Below are positions 37,991 through 46,884 of a stretch of DNA of 64,000 nucleotides, one piece after another. Position 1 is the first letter of the stretch. Every line of letters begins with the position of its first letter. The translations under genes and the position numbers were made by a program. The notes below the pieces were generated by a model. It worked only from the letters and a program-made list of their open reading frames with translations, had not been told where the DNA came from and did not search any database. Origin of the DNA: Planctomycetaceae bacterium (lineage in GTDB: Bacteria; Planctomycetota; Planctomycetia; Pirellulales; UBA1268); contig CACORA010000009.1 in the NCBI GenBank assembly GCA_902629495.1, positions 5,837 through 69,836 of the forward strand, given 5' to 3'.

Positions 37991-39052
37991 CTACTCCGCC
38001 TGCACACGTGCTATCCAACGGGCACCTGCCAAACCACTCGATGCTGCCCCCTCGACCTTTTGGCTTCCAAACGCATCACCACAACACACAATTGGTGGCT
38101 GCCTTGCTACAGACACCAAAGGCTCCGAAACAGTCTTTTTTGGTTGGGCGTACTTCCAACGCTGGACCGATCGATCTGTTACAACGTCTGCAGGCGATCC
38201 ATCCAACCAAGGACTGGCTGCTTCCACCAGGAGATCAGCAACATCCTCCAAGGGATCATCGAAATGACGCTGACTGAAAGAAGCTGATGCATGAATCGTC
38301 AGTGAAGGCACCTGAGAAATACCTTTCATCTGATTATCTGCAAGCCAGGCAAGGGGGCCATTCGCTGGTCCTTCAGCTTCAAATTGAATGCCACCAGGTG
38401 ACGGGACGCGACTCGGCCGATCGAGCTGAAGCATGAGAGCAAAACAGGGGTCGTACACAATGCCTGAGAGTGTCTGAAGAACTGGTGGTGCAATCTCATC
38501 TGGCACAAGCTGGCCGAGTTTCATGAGGTCAAGCGATTGCGGGACGGGAGCGGTTAACATAGCTGCGGATGCTCGAAGTAGATCCCCATCCTCCAGGACG
38601 ATCCTGACAATCCCGTCTTCGATTCCAACAGACTGAACCTTGACACCAGTGCGAATAGAGCAACGAGCTCCGTCAATCTGAGAGGCGATGTATTTTGGCA
38701 GACTCGTCATCCCATGTGTTCCACGCCATCGAGGGTGACCACCACCTGGAGGCAACATGCCACTTCCATTGGCAGTTGCCCGACTGAATCCATCACACCA
38801 TTGAGTCACCGTTCCCTTCTCATGAGCTTCATACACCAGAGAGCCAAAAGCTCGTCCGCGCACCGTAAAAAACTGTGCTCCATGATCACACACGGCCGAG
38901 CCGAGCCGCCTTGTCGCCATACGACCTCCCACTCCACGGGACTTTTCGAGTATGACCACTCGCAGTCCAACGGACACAAGCTCACGAGCTGCCACAAGAC
39001 CGGCTATTCCTGCTCCGACGATCACCACGTCTACATCGGCTTGTTTCCTCAC
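37991..39052 (-). CDS. Renalase-like FAD/NAD(P)-dependent oxidoreductase
   Basis: The N-terminal FAD motif (DVVIVGAGIAGLVAARELVS) is followed by VVILEKSRGVGGRMATRRL and DHGAQFFTVRGRAF, the signature of the COG3380/renalase group. A C-terminal segment (IVCCGDAFGSQKVEGAASSG) closes the FAD site. Bacterial renalases oxidise isomeric forms of beta-NAD(P)H back to the useful form, but many relatives are uncharacterised. The GTG start overlaps the SDR stop by 4 bases, so it is third in an ADH-SDR-renalase-like operon. Length (353 residues) is normal. Confidence 0.85.
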   Translation of the reverse strand: MRKQADVDVVIVGAGIAGLVAARELVSVGLRVVILEKSRGVGGRMATRRLGSAVCDHGAQFFTVRGRAFGSLVYEAHEKGTVTQWCDGFSRATANGSGMLPPGGGHPRWRGTHGMTSLPKYIASQIDGARCSIRTGVKVQSVGIEDGIVRIVLEDGDLLRASAAMLTAPVPQSLDLMKLGQLVPDEIAPPVLQTLSGIVYDPCFALMLQLDRPSRVPSPGGIQFEAEGPANGPLAWLADNQMKGISQVPSLTIHASASFSQRHFDDPLEDVADLLVEAASPWLDGSPADVVTDRSVQRWKYAQPKKTVSEPLVSVARQPPIVCCGDAFGSQKVEGAASSGLAGARWIARVQAE

Positions 39053-39849
39053 CGTGCTGCTCCACTCCCCGGTAACGCACGGGTTGCTCCCGTTGAGATT
39101 CCACCATCGACAAGCAATGTCTGTCCAGTCACGTAGTCACTGGCGTCCGATGCCAAAAAGACAACCGTTCCATCAAGGTCTTCGGCCTTTCCTGGTCTCC
39201 TCAAGGGAATGCGATCAACGAGATAGGCGAGCCATTCCTCATCTCGATACAGTACATCGTTTTGTGCCGTCCGGAACCACCCCGGTGCTAAGCAGTTCAC
39301 TGTAATACCATGCGGCCCAAACTCATCGGCTAAGCTCATCGTAAGCTGCTTGACACCTCCACGACTTGCGCAGTACGGAGCAAGTCCCGCATACCCAAAG
39401 ACACTCGTCACGCTGCCAATATTAATAATGCGACCACGTTTTTGAGGCAGCATCGTTTTGACAACGCCCTGCGTCATAAAAAACATGCCGCGTAAATTGG
39501 TGTCGAGAATGGTGTTCCAATCATCCCAACGAACCTCAAGGGCTGGCTTTCGAATATTGCATCCGGCATTGTTCACAAGAATATCCAGTGCCCCTGCGGA
39601 CGTTGCCTGAGCAATGGCCGACTGAATACTATCTTCATGCCGAAGATCCAGAGGCAGGGGCTCGATCCTTCGCCCAAACGCCTCTAATTCTTGACAGGCA
39701 TCTGAGAGGGATGACACATCGCGCGCAGTAATAACAAGATCCGCACCAGCTCGAGCAAGTGCTCGTGCCATCTGCAACCCCAGACCGCGACTTGCTCCTG
39801 TGACCATTGCACGACGACCAGACAGACTGAATAGTGATGACTCTGACAC
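39049..39849 (-). CDS. Short-chain dehydrogenase/reductase with Arg at the catalytic Lys position
   Basis: The SDR hallmarks are present: cofactor motif TGASRGLG (residues 17-24), NNAG (93-96) and the catalytic Ser in NIGSVTS. Overall it resembles gluconate 5-dehydrogenase-like SDRs (NAGCNIRKPALEV; HGITVNCLAPGWF). The catalytic YxxxK motif reads Y159-C-A-S-R163, so the Lys is an Arg. This may lower or change activity; it is a single-codon difference, CGT, and the rest of the helix is normal. The start is a GTG with AGGGGGA five bases upstream. It follows the zinc alcohol dehydrogenase by 9 bases and is coupled to the renalase-like gene. Confidence 0.92.
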   Translation of the reverse strand: MSESSLFSLSGRRAMVTGASRGLGLQMARALARAGADLVITARDVSSLSDACQELEAFGRRIEPLPLDLRHEDSIQSAIAQATSAGALDILVNNAGCNIRKPALEVRWDDWNTILDTNLRGMFFMTQGVVKTMLPQKRGRIINIGSVTSVFGYAGLAPYCASRGGVKQLTMSLADEFGPHGITVNCLAPGWFRTAQNDVLYRDEEWLAYLVDRIPLRRPGKAEDLDGTVVFLASDASDYVTGQTLLVDGGISTGATRALPGSGAAR

Positions 39850-39858
39850 AAATTCCCC

Positions 39859-40902
39859 CTACGGTTCGAGTACAACCTTTACCAGTCCTGGCTCACGGTC
39901 GTGAAGACGGTTGAACCACTCTGGTCCCTCATCCAGTGAAGCAACACGACTAACGAATCCCGACAGGTCGACATCACCGGAAGCCACCAGACGAATAGCT
40001 TCTGGATAACACCCTGCAGCAGCACACGAACCCTGCAATCGAATCTGTCGTGTCACAACATGCTGGAGAGGGATATCAATGGATGGAGAAACATTGCCAA
40101 CAAGTACAACGGTGCCCCCACGTGTCACCGAGCCAATGGCTGTGTGCACAGATTCGGTTGCTCCGACAGCTTCAATCACAAGATCCGCACCATCCGTATC
40201 GACAGATGCAGTACCCCACACGGCAGCCTTCTTTGCCACATCTTTCTCTGCAAGAAACACCTGATCTGCACCAAGACGACAAGCTTCTTCGAGCCGTGCC
40301 GCATCGAGATCAATGGCTGCAATCTTTTTCACGCCCCTCGCTCGGAGTGATGCCACTACGGCCAAACCGATTGTTCCCGCACCGACAACAACAGCCGATC
40401 GTGTCTGTGCTCCAGCCTGTCCAAGATTCACAGCGTGCAATGCGATGGTCAAAGGCTCAAGAAGAGCAGCTGAAATGAAATCCACTTCATCGGGAAGTTC
40501 ATACACACACCGCCTTGGGACGACAACATATTCTGCGAAGCATCCATCACGTCGATACACGCCACATGAAACCCCAAGGACTTGACGATGAGTACAGAGA
40601 TTCTCACTCCCGGTCACACAGAACTCACACTGACCACAGAAAATTGTGGAATCCAAGGCGACTCGAGTTCCAGGAGCCATATCAGACACTCCCGAACCTA
40701 CGGCATCCACGATACCAGCAGCCTCATGCCCCATCACGATGGGTGGTATACGCCGGCCTGTGGCACCAGTAAAACCATGAACGTCGCTCCCACAAATACC
40801 ACAGGCAGCTATCCGCACACGGACATCTCCTGCGTCTGGAACGGGCGTTTCGACTTCACGAATCGCGAGGGCACCTGGAGTTGAGAGCATAAGTGCTTTC
40901 AT
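39859..40902 (-). CDS. Zinc-dependent medium-chain alcohol dehydrogenase
   Basis: The MDR enzyme has the catalytic zinc ligands (CGICGSDVHGF and GHEAAG) and the four-Cys structural zinc loop (CGQCEFCVTGSENLC). The Rossmann motif GAGTIGLAV binds NAD(P). It resembles sorbitol, threonine and galactitol-phosphate dehydrogenases, and the sugar or polyol substrate is not defined. An ATG at 40902 (MKALMLSTPGALAIRE) is preferred to 40914, as the family usually begins MKAL. First gene of the ADH-SDR-renalase operon, it is divergent from the GntP gene across about 195 bases that hold no site I can name. Confidence 0.93.
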   Translation of the reverse strand: MKALMLSTPGALAIREVETPVPDAGDVRVRIAACGICGSDVHGFTGATGRRIPPIVMGHEAAGIVDAVGSGVSDMAPGTRVALDSTIFCGQCEFCVTGSENLCTHRQVLGVSCGVYRRDGCFAEYVVVPRRCVYELPDEVDFISAALLEPLTIALHAVNLGQAGAQTRSAVVVGAGTIGLAVVASLRARGVKKIAAIDLDAARLEEACRLGADQVFLAEKDVAKKAAVWGTASVDTDGADLVIEAVGATESVHTAIGSVTRGGTVVLVGNVSPSIDIPLQHVVTRQIRLQGSCAAAGCYPEAIRLVASGDVDLSGFVSRVASLDEGPEWFNRLHDREPGLVKVVLEP

Positions 40903-41097
40903 AATTGAAAGCATGGTACGCTTCAGGAGTACGTGACGGGAGGGATCATCCTATTCCAGCCGAAAAACTGCTCATGGCATGACGGTTTTGAAAAAGAATG
41001 CCGAGGTCGCAGTCGTTTTGGTTACACCGGAACTTTATCATAATGATCGTCGGTTCTTTGAATCTCCACCTTCAACCAATCCTTCAATACCATTCTC

Positions 41098-42627
41098 ATG
41101 TTTGATCTCTGCACCCCAATGAATCGATGCTTTATTCTGCTTGGTCAGCAGGGCATCCTGTTTGGTGACACGGCTGCCAAGGATTCGCTTTCACTAACGT
41201 ATCTTTTGTGTTTGATGATTGCGGCTGTCGCACTCCTTCTCTTTTTAATCTTGCGTCTCCGGGTCCAGGCATTTCTGGCACTGATGCTTGCAAGTTTGTT
41301 TGTTGCGATCGGCTCATCACAAGAATTGACAGGCGGTGCCGGTGATCTCGAACTGACAAACATTGGCATGGAGATCCAGCGTGGAATGGGATCCAGCCTT
41401 GGATTTATTGCAACGATCATTGGCCTCGGGGCAATCTTTGGATCGTTATTGGAACATTCTGGAGGGGCTCAAAGTTTAGCTCGATCACTGTTGAAATTGT
41501 TTGGTGAAAAACGAGCATCCTGGGCAATGGTTGTCACTGGATTCATTATTTCAATCCCAGTATTCCTTGATGTGGCGTTGGTTATTTTGGCACCGATTCT
41601 CTATGCACTGTCTAAAAAGACAGGTAAATCGGTCTTAGCATTTGGCCTGCCGTTGCTGGCAGGATTAATGGTAACCCATGCGTTTGTTCCCCCTACTCCT
41701 GGGCCTGTTTGGGTCGCATATGAGCTTGGCGTTGGTCTTGGGTGGGTTATTCTGTTTGGCTGTATCGTCGGCTTGCCGACAGCGATCATTTGTGGCATCT
41801 GGCTCCCCAAGAAGATGTCTGAAAAACTCTATATTGCACCACCGGCTGAATTTGATGCGGGCCCCGACGAACACCAAGAAAACCTTCCCAGATTTGCGAC
41901 CGTTCTTGCAATGATCGGATTTCCAATCCTGTTGATACTGATCGGCACGATCGTGAAGGAGTATCTCGTTCTTGGTATCGATACTGGCCTGACGCGTGAT
42001 GAATATGCCGCGTCCGTGTCTCACGCTGTCGCCGGAGCATCTTTCCCACTGAAACTCTTGTACTTCTTCGGACATCCGATCATTGCGCTTTTGATTGCAA
42101 CTGTCTTAGCCCTCATCTTTTTTGGCTATTGCCGCGGCTACGATAAAAACGAACTCATGGACGTGACAACAAAGGCCCTTGGTCCGGCAGGGATTATCAT
42201 ATTAATTACTGGAGCAGGAGGGGTCTTCAAGGGGGTTATGGGTGCAAGTGGTGTCAGCGATGCACTCCGGGAGGTTTGTCAGGGGTGGGGCATTCCTGTC
42301 CTCCTCTTAGCCTATTTGTTTGCCCTGTTTGTACGCGCTGCTCAAGGATCGGCTACGGTTGCCATGGTGACTGCAGCAGGTCTCATGACAGCAATGGTTG
42401 AAGGACTCTCGCAAGCTCAACTTGCACTGATTGTGGTAGCCATTGCTGCCGGGGCTTCGGCTGTTTCCCATGTGAACGACAGCGGTTTTTGGCTTGTGAG
42501 TCGCTATATGCTGATGACCGAAAAACAAACGTTTCAGACATGGACTGTGATCTCGACTGCCGTCTCAATCCTTGGTTTCACTCTTGCTGCATTGTTGTGG
42601 ATCATGCTACCAATCGTGTCACTCTAA
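41098..42627 (+). CDS. GntP family sugar-acid permease
   Basis: The protein of 509 residues is almost wholly hydrophobic, with roughly 12-14 predicted membrane helices. The gluconate permease signature is seen in GLMVTHAFVPPTPGPVWVAY, and GVFKGVMGASGVSDAL and ATVAMVTAAGLMTAMVEG are also family regions. GntP carriers bring in gluconate-like sugar acids with protons. The neighbouring genes are a sulfatase (downstream, same strand) and sugar/polyol dehydrogenases (divergent), which together suggest uptake and oxidation of sugar-derived acids. The exact start is uncertain; an ATG at 41119 also falls in frame. Confidence 0.93.
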   Translation: MFDLCTPMNRCFILLGQQGILFGDTAAKDSLSLTYLLCLMIAAVALLLFLILRLRVQAFLALMLASLFVAIGSSQELTGGAGDLELTNIGMEIQRGMGSSLGFIATIIGLGAIFGSLLEHSGGAQSLARSLLKLFGEKRASWAMVVTGFIISIPVFLDVALVILAPILYALSKKTGKSVLAFGLPLLAGLMVTHAFVPPTPGPVWVAYELGVGLGWVILFGCIVGLPTAIICGIWLPKKMSEKLYIAPPAEFDAGPDEHQENLPRFATVLAMIGFPILLILIGTIVKEYLVLGIDTGLTRDEYAASVSHAVAGASFPLKLLYFFGHPIIALLIATVLALIFFGYCRGYDKNELMDVTTKALGPAGIIILITGAGGVFKGVMGASGVSDALREVCQGWGIPVLLLAYLFALFVRAAQGSATVAMVTAAGLMTAMVEGLSQAQLALIVVAIAAGASAVSHVNDSGFWLVSRYMLMTEKQTFQTWTVISTAVSILGFTLAALLWIMLPIVSL

Positions 42628-42892
42628 TACTCGTTTCAAGCAGTCTCCAACGGTTTTCCCCACGCGTTCGCTGATCGGCGTTTACGCTCATACTGTCTTC
42701 GCCTCCATGACAGAGCCTTGACCGCACCATGGCATGCTTCCTTGATCTATTCTGTATCCACGCCTCTTGCTCGAACGATACAGAGACCATGAGGGATCTG
42801 CCACTCACACACACCGTTTAGGCACCTTCATTGGCATCTCAGGACTAGTATTGGTTATCATGACGGTCACCCTTTTTGTTTGGAGACCTCGT

Positions 42893-44389
42893 ATGTTTCG
42901 GCCCTTTGTCCTCTTTCTTTCTGTCTTTCTAGGAGTCTGCCTCAATTTTTGTTTTGCAGGAGACACATCGAAACGACCCAATGTGCTTTTCATCGTCTCC
43001 GATGACCTGAATACCCTTCTGGGGTGTTATGGCGATCCGTTGGCTCAAACACCCAATATCGATCGCCTTGCGGCGCGAGGAGTACGGTTTGAACGAGCCT
43101 ATTGCACCTTTCCATTATGCGGTCCAAGCCGGAATTCATTTCTTACCGGTCTCTATCCAAACGCAACAGGCATCCTTGCCAATGCGCAGATATTCAGACA
43201 ATCCATTCCACAACAGGTGAGTATGCCGCAGGCCTTCCGCCAAGCGGGGTACTTCGTGACACGCATCGGCAAGCTTTTTCATTACCATGTGCCAAAGTCT
43301 GTTGGGACAGACGGGCATGATGATGCCGCTTCGTGGGAAGTTGAGCTCAACCCCGTGGGAGTTGACAGACTCGAAGAGGAACCACACATTTTTTCCATCC
43401 GTCCCGGTCAATTTGGTGGCACGCTTTCGTGGTATGCCTCACCACGACCAGATGCTGAACACACCGATGGCATGTTGGCACGCGATGCTGCATGGGTTTT
43501 GGAACGCTGCGGGAACGATCGCAGCCGACCCTTTTTTCTGGCCGTTGGTTTTTTTCGCCCTCACACACCATATGTTGCCCCAAAAGACCCTTACTTCAAT
43601 TGGTATCCAACGTCTTCAATGCGAGTTGTTGAGAATGTTCAACAGGATCAGGCTGACCTCCCGGCACCTGCTCTTGGCAGCTACAAGAAAGAACAAGACA
43701 AACTGACAGATGCCCTAAGACGAGAAGCCCTTCAGGCCTATTACGCAAGCATTAGCTTCATGGACGCACAGGTTGGTCACGTCCTTGATGCACTGGAAAA
43801 AAACAGGCTCGCTGACAACACAATCATTGTCTTTACCAGTGACCATGGCTACCACACAGGAGAGCATGGGCTGTGGCAGAAACAAAGTCTCTTTGAGGAA
43901 AGCGCACGTGTGCCGCTGCTTATTGTAGCACCTACCATTTCAACACCTGGTACCGTTTCAACGACACCGGTCTCTCAGATTGATCTCTTTCCAACCCTCG
44001 CGAACTTATGTGACGTAAAGACTCCAGAAAATATTCAAGGACAAAACCTCACCCCTATTCTGGCAGACACGAGCAAGTCAGGGCGTGGTTGGGCGCTTAC
44101 TCAAGTGGTGAGACGCCAAGGAAAAGACCAGCAAACTTTTTTTGGATACTCATTAAGAACCCCACGCTGGCGATTCACTGAATGGGATGAAGGCCAACGC
44201 GGCCGAGAACTGTACGACCATGAGTCAGACCCACACGAACTCATAAATCTGGCGGCATCAAACAAACATGCTGAAACGGTTGCAAAACTTTCAACCATGC
44301 TTCGTAATGCGGCACAGTCAACCATGCCGGCATCCGGAAAAATACCAGCCGTCAATGGTTCGAAATGGATTCCGCTTCTGGTTCCGTGA
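42893..44389 (+). CDS. Exported sulfatase, iduronate-2-sulfatase-like
   Basis: A signal peptide (RPFVLFLSVFLGVCLNFCFAG) is followed by the sulfatase fold. The N-terminal metal motif is FIVSDDLN, and the formylglycine motif is C76-G-P-S-R80 (CGPSRNSFLTG), where Cys is converted by the modifying enzyme. Other family motifs are TPNIDRLAARGVRF, GFFRPHTPYVAP, FTSDHGYHTGEHGLW and EESARVPLL. It should release sulfate from sulfated polysaccharides outside the cytosol. The ATG at 42893 has GGAG seven bases upstream. A longer in-frame reading from 42767 would add a second hydrophobic helix, but lacks support. It ends adjacent to a convergent PIG-L gene. Confidence 0.94.
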   Translation: MFRPFVLFLSVFLGVCLNFCFAGDTSKRPNVLFIVSDDLNTLLGCYGDPLAQTPNIDRLAARGVRFERAYCTFPLCGPSRNSFLTGLYPNATGILANAQIFRQSIPQQVSMPQAFRQAGYFVTRIGKLFHYHVPKSVGTDGHDDAASWEVELNPVGVDRLEEEPHIFSIRPGQFGGTLSWYASPRPDAEHTDGMLARDAAWVLERCGNDRSRPFFLAVGFFRPHTPYVAPKDPYFNWYPTSSMRVVENVQQDQADLPAPALGSYKKEQDKLTDALRREALQAYYASISFMDAQVGHVLDALEKNRLADNTIIVFTSDHGYHTGEHGLWQKQSLFEESARVPLLIVAPTISTPGTVSTTPVSQIDLFPTLANLCDVKTPENIQGQNLTPILADTSKSGRGWALTQVVRRQGKDQQTFFGYSLRTPRWRFTEWDEGQRGRELYDHESDPHELINLAASNKHAETVAKLSTMLRNAAQSTMPASGKIPAVNGSKWIPLLVP

Positions 44390-45133
44390 TTATGTTGGCG
44401 TCGGAAAGAGAACCTGCATGGGATCCGTCAGGCATGGCATACGGTTACTGGCAAGAATCTCTCCAGCAGAACAACCACTCATGATGCCTACTGTTTCTGC
44501 CATGGCACGAACACGAGGAAACACATGTTCTTTTTCTGGAGGAAACTGTGATGGGTAGCATCGAATGGCCTCCAACTTCACATCAAGAAAATCATTAATG
44601 CCTATCACCAACGGCCAATGACCGTGCGGGACATCAGACAGACCAGCGAAAAGAAAATAGGTCAGGAACTGAGGCACGGTATACACCGGCAATCGGTCGA
44701 ATATATCATCCCATTTTGTCAGGCGAGAATAGAAAACCGCTGCCTCAGTAATCGCCACTGCCTGCGCATGATCAGGCGAGGCCAGCGGCGTTTTTGCACC
44801 CAGTCCAAGCACAAGCCTTGGACGATACCGGCGAAATACTTTTGCAAGGGCGACCCGAACGTCAAATGAGTCAAAAAGCCTTCTGTTATCAAAGCCAAGG
44901 TTCTCACGATGAACAACACCCAAGACCTTGGCCGCTTGTTCTGCCTCAGCCAGCCTTTCCTCAGGACCACTTGATCGTGGAGTTGGCTCACCATCCGTGA
45001 TATCGACAATACCCACTCGGTACCCTTGCGATGCAATCATGGCCAATGTTCCACCACACCCAATCTCAACATCGTCAGGATGGGCACCCACAGCAAGAAC
45101 GTCCAACGCATCTGGAAGAAGAGGTTCTGTCAT
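44390..45133 (-). CDS. PIG-L family deacetylase (BshB1-like)
   Basis: The zinc motif AHPDDVEIGCGGT, the SPDHAQA segment and the final GCSAGEIL region are those of the PIG-L/LmbE family, and ENLGFDNRRLFDS resembles the BshB1 group, which deacetylates GlcNAc-malate for bacillithiol. Whether this organism makes bacillithiol cannot be told from one gene; bshA and bshC are not nearby. The ATG at 45133 is one choice; a GTG at 45148 overlaps the cbiET stop by 4 bases and would give a slightly longer protein. Coupling to the cobalamin gene suggests a shared transcript only. Its last base is adjacent to the convergent sulfatase stop. Confidence 0.87.
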   Translation of the reverse strand: MTEPLLPDALDVLAVGAHPDDVEIGCGGTLAMIASQGYRVGIVDITDGEPTPRSSGPEERLAEAEQAAKVLGVVHRENLGFDNRRLFDSFDVRVALAKVFRRYRPRLVLGLGAKTPLASPDHAQAVAITEAAVFYSRLTKWDDIFDRLPVYTVPQFLTYFLFAGLSDVPHGHWPLVIGINDFLDVKLEAIRCYPSQFPPEKEHVFPRVRAMAETVGIMSGCSAGEILASNRMPCLTDPMQVLFPTPT

Positions 45134-45144
45134 GATCGTTGTTA

Positions 45145-46386
45145 TCACAGAGGCTTTGTGGCCGCCATCAAAAAGACCGGATTGATAGCTTCAAATCGGA
45201 TTCGGTCCATCTGCTCAATCCCTCGGGCAATATTTACCATCCAGTATGCAGCATCATTTGATTGCGTACGAAGGAAAGCATAAACCGCTGAAAGATTTTC
45301 AATACTATTACATGATGTAACAAGCCGACCACCGGGCTTGAGCCGCTTCCACCCTTCTTCGACAAGCATTGCAACATGACGACCGCTTCCTCCAACATAG
45401 ATTGCATCAGGATCAGGTAAATCCACCCATGCTTCAGGGGCCTGACCAAGTACAGCACGGAGATTGTGGACCTGAAAGCGTTCTGCATTCTCCGTAATGA
45501 GCTGGTGATCATCTGGATCCATTTCAATGGCAAATGTCTCTCCGGAGTGGGCGACACGAGCGGCTTCAAGGCTGACAGATCCACTCCCCGCCCCAACGTC
45601 CCAAACAATGCTCGCTGGCTGAAGGGCGAGTTCGGCAAGTACCAAGGAACGGATCTCTGAAGGAGTAAGCAGGCCCCGCTTTGGACGTGATTGCAGAAAA
45701 CTTTCGTCTCGATTGCCAAAGAGTCGACTTGCATTCTGCCCAGCGGCATCCGTGATACGAGACTTTCGCACAAGAATCATAACATTCAGTGGACCAAATG
45801 AATCGTGCGCAATGTCACGCAAACCGCCTTGTGTGACCCGCTCATCAGGCGACCCCAAATTCTCACACACGTACGCTTGAAAGGAATCAATGCCACTGTC
45901 TAACAAGGCCTCGGCAACGCGTGTTGGTGGCCAGTCTTCACTGGTAAAGAGGCCTACCGTATCGCTTGAGCGCACCTTCTCAATCACACGTTCAATGGGC
46001 TGACCTGAGACATTTGCCAGGTACGCTTCCTCCCACGACTCCTTCACGCGTGCAAATGCCAACTGCATACTACTGACGTGAGGAACAACTTCGAATCGAT
46101 CCTTCCCGAGCTTACCGCAGACATATCGGGCAGTCCCATAAAAGAGTGGATCACCCGACGCTAATACGACAAGACGTTTCCTTCCAGCCACTTCAATTCT
46201 GGCACAAAGATCATCAAGCGTGGCCGCGACGTCGAGCCGCCCAGCAAGCTCTTTTGTAAGCAAGGAACGACAAATCTCCGGACCAATCAGCACCTCTGCT
46301 GATTCAAGTACTTTGAGGGCTTGCGCAGTCATACCCTCAAGACCGTCATCTCCGATACCGACAATATGCACCTTATCCGAAGCCAC
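45145..46386 (-). CDS. cobL: Precorrin-6Y C5,15-methyltransferase, fused CbiE and CbiT
   Basis: The N-terminal part has the tetrapyrrole methylase features VHIVGIGDDGLEGMT and VVLASGDPLFYGTAR (CbiE, C5 methylation). The C-terminal part is a class I SAM-dependent domain with LTPSEIRSLVLAELAL and VWDVGAGSGSVSLEAAR (CbiT, C15 methylation and decarboxylation). They are fused as in CobL/CbiET proteins of corrin synthesis. I chose GTG at 46386 because AGGAGG lies 4 bases upstream; a GTG at 46413 is also open. No other cob/cbi gene is in the window, so this may be an isolated member or part of a scattered pathway. The PIG-L gene follows, in a coupled or near-coupled way. Confidence 0.94.
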   Translation of the reverse strand: MASDKVHIVGIGDDGLEGMTAQALKVLESAEVLIGPEICRSLLTKELAGRLDVAATLDDLCARIEVAGRKRLVVLASGDPLFYGTARYVCGKLGKDRFEVVPHVSSMQLAFARVKESWEEAYLANVSGQPIERVIEKVRSSDTVGLFTSEDWPPTRVAEALLDSGIDSFQAYVCENLGSPDERVTQGGLRDIAHDSFGPLNVMILVRKSRITDAAGQNASRLFGNRDESFLQSRPKRGLLTPSEIRSLVLAELALQPASIVWDVGAGSGSVSLEAARVAHSGETFAIEMDPDDHQLITENAERFQVHNLRAVLGQAPEAWVDLPDPDAIYVGGSGRHVAMLVEEGWKRLKPGGRLVTSCNSIENLSAVYAFLRTQSNDAAYWMVNIARGIEQMDRIRFEAINPVFLMAATKPL

Positions 46387-46437
46387 AGACCCTCCTGTTG
46401 TGGAGATACTCACCGCTGCAAAGAGCGATACGACGGA

Positions 46438-46767
46438 TCAGGCCTGGAAAGAACTTCCACAGCCACAACTTTTTGTAGCGTTTGGATTATTGAAGGTGAA
46501 ACCTCGCTTATCAATACCTTCATGAAAGTCCAATGTCGTTCCATCAAGGAAAAGATCGCTCTTCTTGTCAACCACAACCGATATACCATGTTGGTCCGAC
46601 TTTGAATCGACCTTCGGGTCAAAGGCTGTATCAAAACCGAGTGAATACTGAAATCCACTACACCCGCCACCTGCCACACCAACTCGAAGAACTGTTTCGG
46701 GAGGCAGTTTCTGATCGGCAATGATTTTTTTTACCTCACCAGCTGCTTTTTCGCTAAGGGTGATTGA
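46438..46767 (-). CDS. HesB/IscA/ErpA family iron-sulfur carrier
   Basis: The A-type carrier has its three Cys: GVAGGGCSGFQYSLGF and the C-terminal CGCGSSF. It receives or transfers Fe-S clusters during maturation of target proteins. The ATG at 46767 (MSITLSEKAAGEVKKII) has GGAG 11 bases upstream, and this start gives the normal 109-residue size. The cysteine desulfurase gene lies 117 bases upstream in the same direction, so the two form an Fe-S assembly pair. An IscU scaffold gene is not visible in the window. Confidence 0.94.
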   Translation of the reverse strand, partial: SITLSEKAAGEVKKIIADQKLPPETVLRVGVAGGGCSGFQYSLGFDTAFDPKVDSKSDQHGISVVVDKKSDLFLDGTTLDFHEGIDKRGFTFNNPNATKSCGCGSSFQA

Positions 46768-46884
46768 CATCTTAAGGGCTTCTCCTGCGTGTTCATCCCA
46801 CAAGGAATGTATATCAAGAACTAAACATCTCTTTTCAGTGTACTCCCTGCACCCCCTTAGGCCAAGTGCAAGCCATGAGGAGAG

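Noticed and set aside
42767..42892. A longer sulfatase start at 42767 that adds a second hydrophobic helix.
   Set aside because: The ATG at 42893 has a good ribosome site and begins the signal peptide, as in homologues; the upstream part shows no conservation signal I can recognise.
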